From Planococcus salinarum (GTDB lineage: Bacteria; Bacillota; Bacilli; Bacillales_A; Planococcaceae), in the NCBI RefSeq assembly GCF_007004625.1, contig NZ_VIFV01000001.1:186001-250000 (forward strand): a stretch of 64,000 nt of DNA. The letters are read 5' to 3'. Within the stretch, counting starts at the first letter, position 1, and each line of letters begins with the position of its first letter. This document shows, piece after piece, positions 25,078 through 34,097 of the stretch. The notes under the pieces were generated by a model. It had not been told where the DNA came from, searched no databases, and saw nothing but the letters and a program-made list of their open reading frames with translations. Both the position numbers and the translations under genes were made by a program.

Positions 25078-25103
25078 TTACCCATGGCCGGCACACTGCA
25101 AAC
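25078..25103 (-). promoter_or_regulatory. SigB promoter for the GSP17M-like copy 2
   Basis: GTTTGC, 14-nt spacer, GGGTAA on the minus strand, about 35 nt upstream of the start codon at 25043. Confidence 0.75.
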
Positions 25104-25109
25104 TCGCTG

Positions 25110-25310
25110 CTATTTCTTATCCAGAATTTCACAGACGCGGCCGACTTGGCCATCTTGCAGCCGGACTTTTATGCCGTGTGGATGTGTCGCAGAGTTGGTT
25201 AAAAGATCTTTAACGATTCCTGCAGTTTTTTTGCCGTTTCGCTGGTCCTGTTTTAATATCACATTTACCGCCATACCCGGCTTAATATCACTTCTTTTCT
25301 TTCCATCCAT
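25110..25310 (-). CDS. ywbE: YwbE family protein
   Basis: A 66-residue small protein matching YwbE of B. subtilis: RSDIKPGMAVNVILKQDQRN, GKKTAGIVKDLLTNSATHPH and GIKVRLQDGQVGRV. It has a KOW/SH3-like barrel pattern, which suggests nucleic-acid or ribosome contact, but no function is established. GAAAGG precedes ATG. The SigB promoter of the next gene lies just beyond its stop. Confidence 0.88.
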   Translation of the reverse strand: MDGKKRSDIKPGMAVNVILKQDQRNGKKTAGIVKDLLTNSATHPHGIKVRLQDGQVGRVCEILDKK

Positions 25311-25360
25311 AAAAAATCACGCCTTTCTTTTCTCTATCATACTCCTTAATCGGGCAAATG

Positions 25361-25383
25361 AAAAAAGGCGGGAATTTCCCGCC
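25361..25383 (-). terminator. Terminator of the low-complexity protein gene
   Basis: GGCGGGAAATTCCCGCC palindrome followed by TTTTTT on the minus strand. Confidence 0.88.
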
Positions 25384-25393
25384 TCCTGATTTC

Positions 25394-25987
25394 TCATTTC
25401 TGTTTATTGCCATCTTTCCGGCGCGTCCGGTCTGCAGCGTTTTGGGCCAGATGTTCTGTCGAATCAGACATACTCCGGTCAGCGTCCGGCACATCATTGA
25501 TTGCCGGGTCTGCTGGTGGAACATCCGATTCCGCCTGGTTGTTTGCCGGAAGACCTTTATCAGAAACATCAATGCTTGAAAGGTCGTCCACAACAGAATC
25601 TGTTGTACGAACATCCCCTGTTTCCTCATTTGTTTTTACCGGTCCTGCATCTGCGGCATTCGGATCGTTGGCAGGAACATCACCGATTTGCCGGTCCATC
25701 ATCGGGACGTCTCCCCGGTTGCGCCCGGTTTTTGCCTGATCCGTTAGATTATCATTGGGAGCGGCCAAATCATCTGCTTGTTGACCGGTATAAATTCCGC
25801 TTCCAATATCTCCATCTCCTGTGCTCAGGTTTCCATCAGAATCCATGCTGAATGGACTTTCCTTTTTGTTTCTTTCAGCTGGTTTTTCCTGCTTCTCCTG
25901 GATATTGTCTGCCGGGTCGCCGTAAGCAGCGCGCGAATTAAACCCTTTTTCCTCTGCGTCGTTATTATGGTTCTTTTTATGCGCCAT
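25394..25987 (-). CDS. Asp/Asn-rich low-complexity protein, unknown function
   Basis: 197 residues with no hydrophobic core and a very high content of Asp, Asn, Ala and Pro. A loose repeat of the type GDVPxxD or SDVPPAD recurs through the second half (about 90-180). It is likely intrinsically disordered, like hydrophilins or desiccation-type proteins, although no hydrophilin signature is diagnostic. GGAGG precedes ATG by 7 nt. Its neighbours are SigB-type stress genes, which suggests a stress role by context. I recognise no family. Confidence 0.7.
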   Translation of the reverse strand: MAHKKNHNNDAEEKGFNSRAAYGDPADNIQEKQEKPAERNKKESPFSMDSDGNLSTGDGDIGSGIYTGQQADDLAAPNDNLTDQAKTGRNRGDVPMMDRQIGDVPANDPNAADAGPVKTNEETGDVRTTDSVVDDLSSIDVSDKGLPANNQAESDVPPADPAINDVPDADRSMSDSTEHLAQNAADRTRRKDGNKQK

Positions 25988-26060
25988 CTTTTATTCCTCC
26001 AAACTTTGTGAAATAATGTAAAGTTTGTTGAAACTGCAGGAACTAACTAAAAACTGCAAG

Positions 26061-26086
26061 AAAAAGACGGAGAATCTCCGTCTTTT
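26061..26086 (-). terminator. Terminator of the YsnF-type gene
   Basis: AAAAAGACGGAGA / TCTCCGTCTTTTT perfect hairpin 12 nt after the stop codon. Confidence 0.93.
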
Positions 26087-26097
26087 TCTGTAAGTTA

Positions 26098-27210
26098 TTA
26101 GAATCGGTCACCTTTGTCACGGTCACGTCCTCTTTCTTCATCCGTTATATCAACATCTTCATCAATATCAGCTTCCTCGCGGCGAACCGTATCGCGGACT
26201 GTTTCAGTGTCTTCGATTTTGCGTTTGCCGACAACGACCTCTTCACTGACTACGTCATTTTTGGAGACATTGACGCGTTCCTCTGATACGGGAATATTGA
26301 TATTGTCGTTTTCGTTGAAGCCTTTGTCACGTCCATCCGTTGAGTTTTCATCAACTGCGCGGCGTTCCACATAGACTTCTTCTCGTTCCACTGGAACATC
26401 CACTGAACGTTCTTCTTCGACAACATGCTTGCCTACGTTCACTTCGCCGGTTTTCACCTGCTCTTTATCAACATGCAGACGCTCTTCATGCAAACGAAGT
26501 TTTTCTTCGTCAGTATGATCTCTGCCTAAAGTAGTGTCCTTGTCTGTGCGGTCACGGTCATAGTCCCGATCCGTATCTGAATAATTTGTTCCTGTTGTCG
26601 GGGATCCAAGGCCGAACCCTGTACCACTGTCATTGCCCACGCCGGCAGTTTCGTCATCTCGTATTTTTTGATCCATCGATTCGCCTTCGCCGAGTGCTCC
26701 CTCTCTTTTATTATAAGCAACATCATTTTCATCATTCGTATCTACAGTCAATCCATCGCGGGCCACAGTGCCTGATTCGACATACCCCGGAGATTTAGGA
26801 TCTGTAACGTCTGACTGTGAGGCCGTATCTGTTCTGCCATAGGTCTGATTGTCATATGGGGCTTTCCCTTCGTAACTGGCGCCAAATTCACGGTCCACGA
26901 ACAAAAGGATTTTGCCGTTTTGGACTTCGTTATAGTAACGGTCCGCTTCATCTTTATCAAGGCCCATTCCTGAAAACGCTTCACGGGTGGAGTCGTCTCC
27001 GGACAGGAAGCCCATGAATTTATCCATCCAGTTGCCTTCCGACGATTTGTAATCGACATCCGTCCGTCCCCGCACCATCGAGATCTGGTCTTTATCACGT
27101 GCCATTACATACATGTCTTCTTCTCTCGAACCTGTTGCTTTCAGTTCTTCAATCTTTTCCAGAACCTCGGATTCCGAGTTGAATGTTCCCATAAATTTAT
27201 TGTTGGCCAT
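26098..27210 (-). CDS. General stress protein with YflT and YsnF/AvaK (DUF2382) domains
   Basis: 370 residues in two parts. Residues about 4-105 are a YflT/GSP17M domain (FMGTFNSESEVLEKIEELKA, DMYVMARDKDQISMVRG, GKILLFVDRE). A polar linker of about 120 residues follows. Residues about 225-335 form a DUF2382/YsnF module of short repeats containing EERLHVDKEQVKTGEV, VEEERSVDVPVEREEVYVER and EERVNVSKNDVVSEEV. The start at 27210 follows GGAGG. It belongs to the family seen in the SigB regulon (YsnF), and a SigB promoter precedes it. Biochemical role unknown. Confidence 0.88.
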   Translation of the reverse strand: MANNKFMGTFNSESEVLEKIEELKATGSREEDMYVMARDKDQISMVRGRTDVDYKSSEGNWMDKFMGFLSGDDSTREAFSGMGLDKDEADRYYNEVQNGKILLFVDREFGASYEGKAPYDNQTYGRTDTASQSDVTDPKSPGYVESGTVARDGLTVDTNDENDVAYNKREGALGEGESMDQKIRDDETAGVGNDSGTGFGLGSPTTGTNYSDTDRDYDRDRTDKDTTLGRDHTDEEKLRLHEERLHVDKEQVKTGEVNVGKHVVEEERSVDVPVEREEVYVERRAVDENSTDGRDKGFNENDNINIPVSEERVNVSKNDVVSEEVVVGKRKIEDTETVRDTVRREEADIDEDVDITDEERGRDRDKGDRF

Positions 27211-27265
27211 TTTATATTCCTCCAATTTTTATGATTCTGCTGTTAAGATGTGTCTACTGTTTGAA

Positions 27266-27290
27266 TTACCCGCACCACTCATCCTGAAAC
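27266..27290 (-). promoter_or_regulatory. SigB promoter for the YsnF-type gene
   Basis: GTTTCA, 13-nt spacer, GGGTAA on the minus strand, about 55 nt upstream of the start codon. Confidence 0.78.
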
Positions 27291-27331
27291 CTCCCCAGAC
27301 TTCAATAATTCTTTTGGCCTATTTTAAAAAA

Positions 27332-29380
27332 TCAATCAACTTTCCGATTCCAGTGCCTGTGTTCTCTGATCGCTTCTAAGAATGCATCAGTAAAATTTTC
27401 CATATCTTCTGCTGTCACTACACCTGGCTGATTTCTCATTTCCGAATTATGCAGCCATTTCATCCCTTCATGAGTGGCACCTATCGGTTTGTAATGATCG
27501 AATGCCTCGGCGATATACCGGGCTCCTTCTTTTGCAAACTTCCTGTTGATAACGGGTCCTCCAACTGCATAAATTGCATCATACAATACGGGATCGGTCG
27601 TCGAGAAAGTTTCATCCACTTTCATTTCGGTTCCAGTCGATCCTTTCAATATCCCTTGCGTCTCACTGATGATTTCATAATGAACTCCTTTTTCCTTAAA
27701 TGCTTCCAGCACCTGCTTCAAATCCTTGTCATTGAAATTTGGAGCAAGCAATATCCCCACTTTGCGAGTCATCGGTGTTGTAATTGTGTTTGTCTGGCTC
27801 AAAGCCGGCGAAGTTTTTTCCGGCAAAGATGCTCCGCTCATCGGTGCTTCCACTCCGATATTTTTTGCGACTTCCTGGCTCATTTTCAAATCCACATTAG
27901 CGAACATATCAACGACTTGTTTCCTGATGGATATTTCTTTGCATTTTCCAAGTTCAAAACTGAAAGCTTTCACGATGTGTTTTTGTTCCGGATCTGACAT
28001 ACTGTTCCAGAACATCGCCGCCTGCGAGAAATGATCGTCGAAACTTTTACTTCGCGCCCGGACTTTTCTGCCTTCCACTTTCTCCTGGTAAGGGCTGTAT
28101 CCCCCGTCCGCTTCACTGACAGGGGCCGGTGTGTTATTCGCCAAAGAATTATTATGATATGCCACTTGCCCTTTGTTGATCGTCATCCGGTTAGAGCCGT
28201 CACGCTGATTGTTATGGAAAGGACAAACCGGCCGATTGATCGGCAATTCATGGAAGTTCGGTCCGCCCAATCGGATTAACTGGGTATCCGTATAGGAAAA
28301 CAACCGTCCCTGCAATAAGGGATCGTTTGAAAAGTCGATTCCCGGCACCACGTGCCCCGGATGGAATGCAACCTGTTCCGTTTCAGCAAAGTAATTATCG
28401 ACGTTGCGGTTAAGCGTCATTTTGCCGACTATCTGAATCGGCACTTCTTCCTGCGGCCAGATTTTTGTCGCATCCAGGATATCAAAATCGAATTTATGCT
28501 CATCCTCTTCAGCAATTATTTGTACGCCAAGTTCATATTCGGGGAAATCTCCTTTTTCAATCGCTTCATATAAATCTTTGCGGTTGAAATCCGGATCTTT
28601 GCCCGCAATTTTCTGTGCCTCATCCCAAACCAGGGAATGGACGCCAAGCGTCGATTTCCAATTGAATTTCACAAAATGGGCTTGTCCCGCTTCATTGATG
28701 AAGCGGAAGGCATGGACCCCGAAGCCATCCATCATCCGGAAACTCCTTGGAATTGCGCGGTCTGACATAAGCCACATCACCATATTGGCCGATTCCTGGT
28801 TATTGGCTACAAAATCCCAAAATGTATCATGCGCTCCCGCAGCCTGCGGCATTTCATTATGTGGCTCGGGTTTAAGCGCATGCACAAGATCCGGAAATTT
28901 GATGGCATCCTGTATGAAGAAGACCGGCATATTATTTCCGACCAGATCATAATTTCCTTCTTCCGTATAAAACTTTGTCGCAAAGCCTCTTGCATCCCTG
29001 ACTGTTTCACCCGATCCCCGGGACCCGACGACTGTGGAAAAGCGTACAAAAACCGGCGTCTTTTTCCCTTTTTCTGACAGGAAACCGGCCTTGGTCAAAT
29101 GCGCCAGCGATTCATAGGCTTCAAACTCCCCATGAGCAGCAAATCCACGCGCATGCACGACGCGTTCCGGAATTCGCTCATGGTCAAAATGAGTCATCTT
29201 TTCCCGGAAGTGAAAATCCTCCATTAAGGTCGGTCCTCTATCTCCCGCTTTTAATGAGTGTTCATCATCCGCAACTTTCAGTCCCTGGTTAGTCGTTAAA
29301 TCCTCACCAGAATCCTCTGTTCTGAACCCGTCCAATTGCCTGTTTTTGGAGTTTCCATCAACTTTTGGATTTTTCTTCAT
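27332..29380 (-). CDS. katE: Large-subunit heme catalase (HPII/KatE type)
   Basis: 682 residues, the long clade 2 form. The catalytic core (about 45-520) has the distal His76 in RIPERVVHARG, the Asn in VGNNMPVFFIQD and the proximal heme Tyr in RLFSYTDTQLIRLG. The C-terminal part (about 540-680) is the flavodoxin/DJ-1-like domain, with KVGILLAPNFNDKDL and the AVGGPV turn. It degrades H2O2 in the cytosol. B. subtilis KatE is SigB dependent, and a SigB-type promoter is visible here at 29419-29444. AAGGAGAG precedes ATG. Confidence 0.95.
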   Translation of the reverse strand: MKKNPKVDGNSKNRQLDGFRTEDSGEDLTTNQGLKVADDEHSLKAGDRGPTLMEDFHFREKMTHFDHERIPERVVHARGFAAHGEFEAYESLAHLTKAGFLSEKGKKTPVFVRFSTVVGSRGSGETVRDARGFATKFYTEEGNYDLVGNNMPVFFIQDAIKFPDLVHALKPEPHNEMPQAAGAHDTFWDFVANNQESANMVMWLMSDRAIPRSFRMMDGFGVHAFRFINEAGQAHFVKFNWKSTLGVHSLVWDEAQKIAGKDPDFNRKDLYEAIEKGDFPEYELGVQIIAEEDEHKFDFDILDATKIWPQEEVPIQIVGKMTLNRNVDNYFAETEQVAFHPGHVVPGIDFSNDPLLQGRLFSYTDTQLIRLGGPNFHELPINRPVCPFHNNQRDGSNRMTINKGQVAYHNNSLANNTPAPVSEADGGYSPYQEKVEGRKVRARSKSFDDHFSQAAMFWNSMSDPEQKHIVKAFSFELGKCKEISIRKQVVDMFANVDLKMSQEVAKNIGVEAPMSGASLPEKTSPALSQTNTITTPMTRKVGILLAPNFNDKDLKQVLEAFKEKGVHYEIISETQGILKGSTGTEMKVDETFSTTDPVLYDAIYAVGGPVINRKFAKEGARYIAEAFDHYKPIGATHEGMKWLHNSEMRNQPGVVTAEDMENFTDAFLEAIREHRHWNRKVD

Positions 29381-29418
29381 TTTTTCTCTCCTTTTTTCGT
29401 TTTGTCAACACTCTTAAA

Positions 29419-29444
29419 TTACCCCTCATTTTGCACAAGAAAAC
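29419..29444 (-). promoter_or_regulatory. SigB promoter for katE
   Basis: GTTTTC, 14-nt spacer, GGGTAA on the minus strand, about 40 nt upstream of katE. Confidence 0.75.
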
Positions 29445-29577
29445 AGAGAAGTATGAATTATCAGTATTTTTATACAAAAAAATACACGGGTCCAATTTGA
29501 ACCTATGTATTTCTTGCCGATATTAGATTAGTTTAAAAGTCATTTCGGCTGCATGGCACGACACGCCACTTTTATGA

Positions 29578-29744
29578 GCTGTTTTATGCCTTTCAGAGCT
29601 AAGCGGGTGCCGTCGCTTTTCCTGCTGTCCAGACTCTAACGGCCAACTCCTCGGACTTAAGCTGTCCTTCCTGTGCGGCAGAGAGCGCCGCTTCGGAAGT
29701 TCATCTTAAGCCTGTCGGAGCTTAACGGCCGTTTCCGCTTTTCC
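29578..29744 (-). repeat. Interspersed repeat, family A (one and a half units)
   Basis: Read on the minus strand it starts directly after the glutaminase stop codon with GGAAAAGCGG and passes CCGTTAAGCTCCGACAGGC, GACAGCTTAAGTCCGAGGAG and GGCCGTTAGAGTCTGGACAG. A second unit then begins with GGAAAAGCGACGGCACCCG. The remainder of the gap up to the katE promoter shows nothing else. Confidence 0.8.
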
Positions 29745-30710
29745 TTAAAAAATGCTTAAATCCCATTCTTTGGATATTTGGCGGAGCATCATAGTGCCTG
29801 CTGCGCTGTTACCCTGCACATCAATGGCTGGGCCATAGACGCCAATTCCTGCGCCTGCACGGAATTCATAGGTCTGCGAATGCAGTTTTGGCGGAACGGC
29901 AGCCATAATTCCGCCCGACACACCACTTTTCGCGGGAATGCCGACATGGGCTGCGAAGTTTCCGGATGAATTGTACATACCGCAGGTAACCATGAGTACT
30001 TTAGCCACCTGGGCAATTTCATCGGAGAAATGCTTCACTTTGGTGATCGGATTATAACCATCATAAGCGATGATCAGCCCGATCAATGCCAGATCCTTTG
30101 TCGACACTTTGATCGAGCATTGGCGGATGTAAATATCCAATGCTTCTTCAACTTCGATTTCGAGGAATTTAGCTTCTTTCAAGTAATAGGCCAGCGCACG
30201 GTTCCGGTGTGATGCTTTCCATTCCGAATCATAAACTTCCCGGTTCATTTCAAGCGGATGGCCGACCAGTTCTTCGAGGAAATGCAGCAGGAATTCGTAT
30301 TTTTTCTGGCTGTTCTGACCCGGGAGCAATGCGGATATAGTTATGGCGCCCGCATTGATGAACGGATTGAACGGTTTGTTTGGTCTGTGGATTTCAAAGG
30401 GGATGATTGAATTGAATGCTTCTCCTGTCGGTTCTACATCGACTCTTTCCAATACAAATTCCAGACCGTAATGGGTACTCAAGGCGATAAACGTCAAGGC
30501 TTTTGAAATACTCTGGAGAGTAAACTCGATATCCGTATCTCCTGCGCAATAATAATTCCCTTCTTCATCAAGCATGCAAATGCCCAATTTGCTCGGATCC
30601 GCTTTGCCGAGTTCAGGTATGTACTGCGCGGTTGTGCCCAGGATTACGTGCCCCCTGTTTTCTTCAATCCATTTCTCGAGCTGCTGTTGAATTCTTGGAT
30701 TCGTTAACAC
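29745..30710 (-). CDS. glsA: Glutaminase (serine-dependent beta-lactamase fold)
   Basis: A 321-residue cytosolic enzyme that hydrolyses glutamine to glutamate and ammonia. The catalytic SxxK is Ser67-x-x-Lys70 in LQSISK. Further signatures are NPFINAGAI, CSIKVSTKDLAL and KSGVSGGIMA. The start is GTG at 30710, 5 nt after GGAGGG. Glutaminases of this family support acid resistance or nitrogen scavenging in Bacillales. It stands alone and is followed at once by a family A repeat. Confidence 0.95.
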   Translation of the reverse strand: MLTNPRIQQQLEKWIEENRGHVILGTTAQYIPELGKADPSKLGICMLDEEGNYYCAGDTDIEFTLQSISKALTFIALSTHYGLEFVLERVDVEPTGEAFNSIIPFEIHRPNKPFNPFINAGAITISALLPGQNSQKKYEFLLHFLEELVGHPLEMNREVYDSEWKASHRNRALAYYLKEAKFLEIEVEEALDIYIRQCSIKVSTKDLALIGLIIAYDGYNPITKVKHFSDEIAQVAKVLMVTCGMYNSSGNFAAHVGIPAKSGVSGGIMAAVPPKLHSQTYEFRAGAGIGVYGPAIDVQGNSAAGTMMLRQISKEWDLSIF

Positions 30711-30773
30711 ACGATCCCTCCTTAAGTTTCGGTTGTGGTTCCATTGTGCCTCAAATCGCGGTGAAATGCCAAA

Positions 30774-30802
30774 AAACCCTCCCGCAACAAGCTGCAGGAG
30801 GA
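30774..30802 (-). terminator. Terminator of mhqD
   Basis: CCTCCTGCAGC / GCGGGAGG stem followed by TTTTTT on the minus strand. Confidence 0.82.
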
Positions 30803-30811
30803 TAGTTGCCT

Positions 30812-31414
30812 TTAAATTTTACTGTACCAAACCTTGGCCGCTTCGACCTCAGGCATCGTCAACTGATGGCCCTGCGCCTCCCAGTGAAGTTCCACTTCGC
30901 CTCCTGCAGCCGCCAGCATCTTTTTGAGATCTTCCGATTCCTGGGCAGGGCAGATAGGATCATTTGACCCAGCCGCAATGAAAACGGGTGTGCCGTTCAA
31001 TGCCGGTATAGCCGCATCGCGATCAGGCACCATCGGATGATGGAGAATTGCCGCTTTCAACGCACCTCCGTATGTGAACAGCAGATTGGCTGCGATGTTC
31101 GCTCCATTTGAATAGCCGACCGCGACAACGTTTGAACGGTCAAAGCCATATTGCTCCGCTGAATCAGCGATAAATTGATGCAATTCTTCCGTCCGGAGTT
31201 TCAGATCTTCCATGTCGAATACACCTTCGGACAAACGTTTAAAAAATCTCGGCATGCCGTTTTCGGATACGTTTCCGCGGACGCTCAATACGGAAGCTTC
31301 CGCATCGATATGGGCCGCCAGCGTCAACAGATCATTTTCAGTTCCACCCGTACCATGCAGCAGCAGCAAAACCGGTCTTTCAGGATTCTTTCCAGCTTTG
31401 AAAATGTGTTTCAT
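30812..31414 (-). CDS. mhqD: Predicted hydrolase MhqD (quinone/catechol stress)
   Basis: A 200-residue alpha/beta hydrolase of the carboxylesterase/phospholipase type. The nucleophile is Ser102 in VAVGYSNGAN, the oxyanion region is LLHGTGGTEND (about 19-29), the Asp lies in GSNDPICP and the His in GHQLT near the end. It matches B. subtilis MhqD closely, including SVLSVRGNVSENGMPRFF. MhqD is part of the MhqR regulon for methylhydroquinone, catechol and thiol-reactive stress. The start at 31414 follows CAGGAGG. An MhqR-like operator lies 60 nt upstream. Confidence 0.85.
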   Translation of the reverse strand: MKHIFKAGKNPERPVLLLLHGTGGTENDLLTLAAHIDAEASVLSVRGNVSENGMPRFFKRLSEGVFDMEDLKLRTEELHQFIADSAEQYGFDRSNVVAVGYSNGANIAANLLFTYGGALKAAILHHPMVPDRDAAIPALNGTPVFIAAGSNDPICPAQESEDLKKMLAAAGGEVELHWEAQGHQLTMPEVEAAKVWYSKI

Positions 31415-31475
31415 GCAATAACCTCCTGTGCTTTTTAACTTTCTACTCAATTCCTTTCTTAAGCGTAAATCAAAC

Positions 31476-31495
31476 ATATCTCGAATTCAAGATAT
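31476..31495 (-). promoter_or_regulatory. MhqR-type operator
   Basis: ATATCT, CGAATTCA, AGATAT is palindromic at 18 of 20 positions and agrees with the MhqR operator pattern known from B. subtilis (TATCTCGAATTCGAGATA), with one mismatch in the core. It lies 60 nt upstream of mhqD. Confidence 0.75.
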
Positions 31496-31510
31496 TTGTT
31501 TGCAAGAAAC

Positions 31511-31541
31511 AACCACCCGCATTTTTTAAACACGGGTGGCC
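31511..31541 (-). terminator. Terminator of hslO
   Basis: CCACCCGTG / GCGGGTGG stem with a T-rich tail on the minus strand, just past the stop at 31549. Confidence 0.78.
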
Positions 31542-31548
31542 TCGTAAA

Positions 31549-32427
31549 TTATTTAGCCTGTTCCAGTAAATTTTCGAGATTTTCTTTGGAAAAGTGGTAT
31601 TTTTCATTGCAGAAATGGCATTCCGCTTCCGCCTGGCCATCCGTTTCGATCATATCCGTAATTTCTTCTGTGCCGAGGCTGGTAATAGCATTGGTAATGC
31701 GTTCCCGTGAACAGTGGCAATTGAACATTACGGGCATCTCATCCAGTATTTTCACATTCTCTTTGCCCAGAACTTCGTGCAGAATATCTTCCGGGGTCAT
31801 GCCCCCGCTGATCATTTTCGAAATGGTCGGAATCGCCGACAGACGTTCTTCGATCCCCACAATAATTTCTTCCGGAGTGCCCGGCATCAACTGGATGATA
31901 AAGCCGCCGGAAGCCAGAATTGTATTATCCGGATTGACGATTACCCCAACTCCAACCGAAGAAGGGATCTGCTCGGAAGTAACGATGTAATGCGTAAAAT
32001 CCTCACCGATTTCTCCGGATACGATCGGCACCTGGCCATTGAACGGCTGAAGCAGGCCAATATCTTTCGAGACGGATAAAGTGCCTTCCGTTCCGACCGC
32101 TCTCCGCACATCGAGTTTTCCAAATTCATTCAAGTCGAAATGGGTCTGAGGCTTCGAGACATAGCCCCTTACTTCGCCTTTGGCATTGGCATCCACAAGG
32201 ATATTGCCGATCGGCCCGCCTCCGTTGATACGGATGGTCAGTTTTTCTTCACCTTTCATCATGGCACCCATCATGACACTTGCCGTCATAGAGCGGCCAA
32301 GCGCTGCTGACGCGGTCGGCCATGTATAATGGCGCCGCTGCGCTTCACTGACTGTGTCTGTAGTTTTTGCTGCATATGCGCGAACCTGGCCATCAAAAGC
32401 CAGGGCTTTTATCAAATAATCTCCCAT
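31549..32427 (-). CDS. hslO: Redox-regulated chaperone Hsp33
   Basis: A 292-residue cytosolic chaperone switched on by oxidation. The N-terminal domain has the GYVSKPQ segment, and the mid region has [12 protein letters not shown] and LMPGTPEE. The C-terminal zinc motif is CHCSRE followed by ECHFCNEKY, i.e. C-x-C and C-x2-C (about residues 237-272). AGAGGGAG precedes ATG by about 6 nt. It sits beside mhqD and katE, fitting an oxidative and electrophile stress neighbourhood. Confidence 0.96.
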   Translation of the reverse strand: MGDYLIKALAFDGQVRAYAAKTTDTVSEAQRRHYTWPTASAALGRSMTASVMMGAMMKGEEKLTIRINGGGPIGNILVDANAKGEVRGYVSKPQTHFDLNEFGKLDVRRAVGTEGTLSVSKDIGLLQPFNGQVPIVSGEIGEDFTHYIVTSEQIPSSVGVGVIVNPDNTILASGGFIIQLMPGTPEEIIVGIEERLSAIPTISKMISGGMTPEDILHEVLGKENVKILDEMPVMFNCHCSRERITNAITSLGTEEITDMIETDGQAEAECHFCNEKYHFSKENLENLLEQAK

Positions 32428-32586
32428 TGTTTCTCCCTCTCATCTAAAGCATACCGCCGGATAATTCCAGTGGTTTTGCTTTTGCTCCATTCAGATTTCC
32501 AACATCAAAGTTTAACTTTATTAAGAGTAAAACCTCTTCCTGTAAAAGTAAATAAATTTGCCTGATACCTGGTCTTTGGCACAACG

Positions 32587-32613
32587 AAAAAGCCATCCGT
32601 CCTTCCGGATGGC
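32587..32613 (-). terminator. Terminator of the chromate transporter operon
   Basis: GGCCATCCGGAAGGACGGATGGC-type stem-loop followed by TTTTTC on the minus strand. Confidence 0.88.
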
Positions 32614-32626
32614 CTGCCGCATTTTC

Positions 32627-33160
32627 TTAAAACAGGCTGCTGACCGCTCCATAAACAAGTGCCAGCAGGATGACAAGCGCCGGATGCATTTTCCGGACCT
32701 CGAGCAGCCAATAACTGGCCGCAATCAGGAAGATTGTCTGGATGGTTCCGGAGGCTTCATAGGAAGTCACAAAGAATTGCACTGCCATTGCACCGAGAAG
32801 GATGGCAATCACCGGCCGCACCAGCCTAGTGATATTTTTGACTTTCGGGGAATCCTTGTATTTCATCAGGGTCACCATCAATCCGATCATCAGGACGAGC
32901 GACGGAGCGACGGATGCAAACAGGGCAATCACAGATCCCAGTATGCCTCCTTCCACATAGCCGATATAGCCCGCCATTTTGGTCGCTACCGGACCTGGCA
33001 GGGCATTGCCGAGCGCCAGCACTTCGCCGAACTCTTCAGTGGTCATCCAGCCATAACGGTCGACCACTTCTTTTTCGACAAGCGGGATAGACGCGGGCCC
33101 GCCCCCATAGCCAAGTATTCCCGGAATGAAGAAGGCAAGGAAAATAGACCAGTAGATCAT
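32627..33160 (-). CDS. Chromate transporter, half-size subunit 2
   Basis: A 177-residue membrane protein of the CHR family (short form). It has about six helices and the CHR motifs FFIPGILGYGGGPASIPLVE (about 10-29) and ALGNALPGPVATKMAGYIG (about 49-67). Short CHR proteins work in pairs with opposite topology, exporting chromate or importing sulfate-like anions. Start ATG overlaps the stop of the upstream partner by one base (TAATG), which points to translational coupling. Similar pairs are YwrB/YwrA in B. subtilis. Confidence 0.88.
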   Translation of the reverse strand: MIYWSIFLAFFIPGILGYGGGPASIPLVEKEVVDRYGWMTTEEFGEVLALGNALPGPVATKMAGYIGYVEGGILGSVIALFASVAPSLVLMIGLMVTLMKYKDSPKVKNITRLVRPVIAILLGAMAVQFFVTSYEASGTIQTIFLIAASYWLLEVRKMHPALVILLALVYGAVSSLF

Positions 33161-33708
33161 TAAGCCTCCCCCCTTCTTTTCAATGGCAGGAATACAAGGA
33201 TCAGGATCACCAAAATCAGGATTGCGGGATGTATGCCAAAGTATTCCATTAATATCCCTGAAATCACTGTGTAGGCAATCGCCCGGCCCCAGCCAAGGGA
33301 ATCCCGGGATTTTTTCAGAAAGTCGAGCGTCAGGATGGCGAGCATCACGCCGACAACCGGCACGACAGCTTCAGACATCCCTTCCACCCAGGCAATCTCT
33401 TTATACTGCTGCATCACGCCCAACCCGACAATCATTAAAATGACTGTCGGCACGACACTTGCCACCAAAGCGACCAGACAGCCTGTCCATCCGTTGACAC
33501 GGTATCCGATATAGCCGGCCATCTTCGTCGCGACCGGTCCGGGCATCGTATTCGATAAAGCGAGCGTATCGCCAAACTCGTCTTCGTCCATCCATTTGTA
33601 ATTTTTTACCACTTCTTGCTGAAACAACGGAATTGCGGATGGGCCGCCTCCGAACCCGAGCATTCCCACACGAAGAAATGCCATGAAAATATCAATATTC
33701 AAGTTCAT
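33160..33708 (-). CDS. Chromate transporter, half-size subunit 1
   Basis: A 182-residue partner of the downstream gene and clearly homologous to it: FLRVGMLGFGGGPSAIPLFQ near the N-terminus and ALSNTMPGPVATKMAGYIG (about 50-68). The conserved GFGGG and PGP motifs are the CHR family hallmarks. AAAGGAATG precedes ATG by about 8 nt. It is the first gene of a two-gene operon. No ChrB-type regulator is adjacent, so the physiological anion is uncertain. Confidence 0.88.
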   Translation of the reverse strand: MNLNIDIFMAFLRVGMLGFGGGPSAIPLFQQEVVKNYKWMDEDEFGDTLALSNTMPGPVATKMAGYIGYRVNGWTGCLVALVASVVPTVILMIVGLGVMQQYKEIAWVEGMSEAVVPVVGVMLAILTLDFLKKSRDSLGWGRAIAYTVISGILMEYFGIHPAILILVILILVFLPLKRRGEA

Positions 33709-34097
33709 GCGGGAAGTTCATTCCTTTCTTTAACTTCTATAACCAGGCCGCCATTGGCCCCATAGCTTTCGTTCCGATTCCATCTGATAATACACTGCTT
33801 TTGTGAGTGCACCAAATGATCCGGCCCCGACCGCATCTTCTGCCGGCAACCGTCATATGTAGCAGTTTCAGCAACCTGGTCTCCGGTGGCTTTTGACTCT
33901 TTTTCAGTATATTCTACCGACAGTAAATGCGCTGAAATCCGACTTCCGGCCTCAATTTCGCTTTCATTATAATAGCCGAATGCAAGAAGTTCCCTGCATC
34001 CGGCTATTTATTCATTGTGCAAAATAGCGTGTCCTCTTCAAACAGCTCCTTGACAATATGGTTCACTAAAATCAACTTTCCAATTTATTATACGATT
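33709..34097. other. Intergenic stretch without a recognisable gene
   Basis: About 390 bases with no convincing gene. The minus strand holds an open frame of about 95 codons (roughly 33711-34005), but it lacks ATG, GTG and TTG starts except very late and resembles nothing I know. It may be chance or a decayed gene. A short inverted repeat (AGCCGAATGCA with TGCATCCGGCT, about 33973-34005) may be a terminator remnant. Confidence 0.5.

Noticed and set aside
33711-34005. About 95-codon open frame on the minus strand upstream of the chromate transporter genes
   Set aside because: No start codon until late and no recognised motif; could be a decayed gene but cannot be supported.
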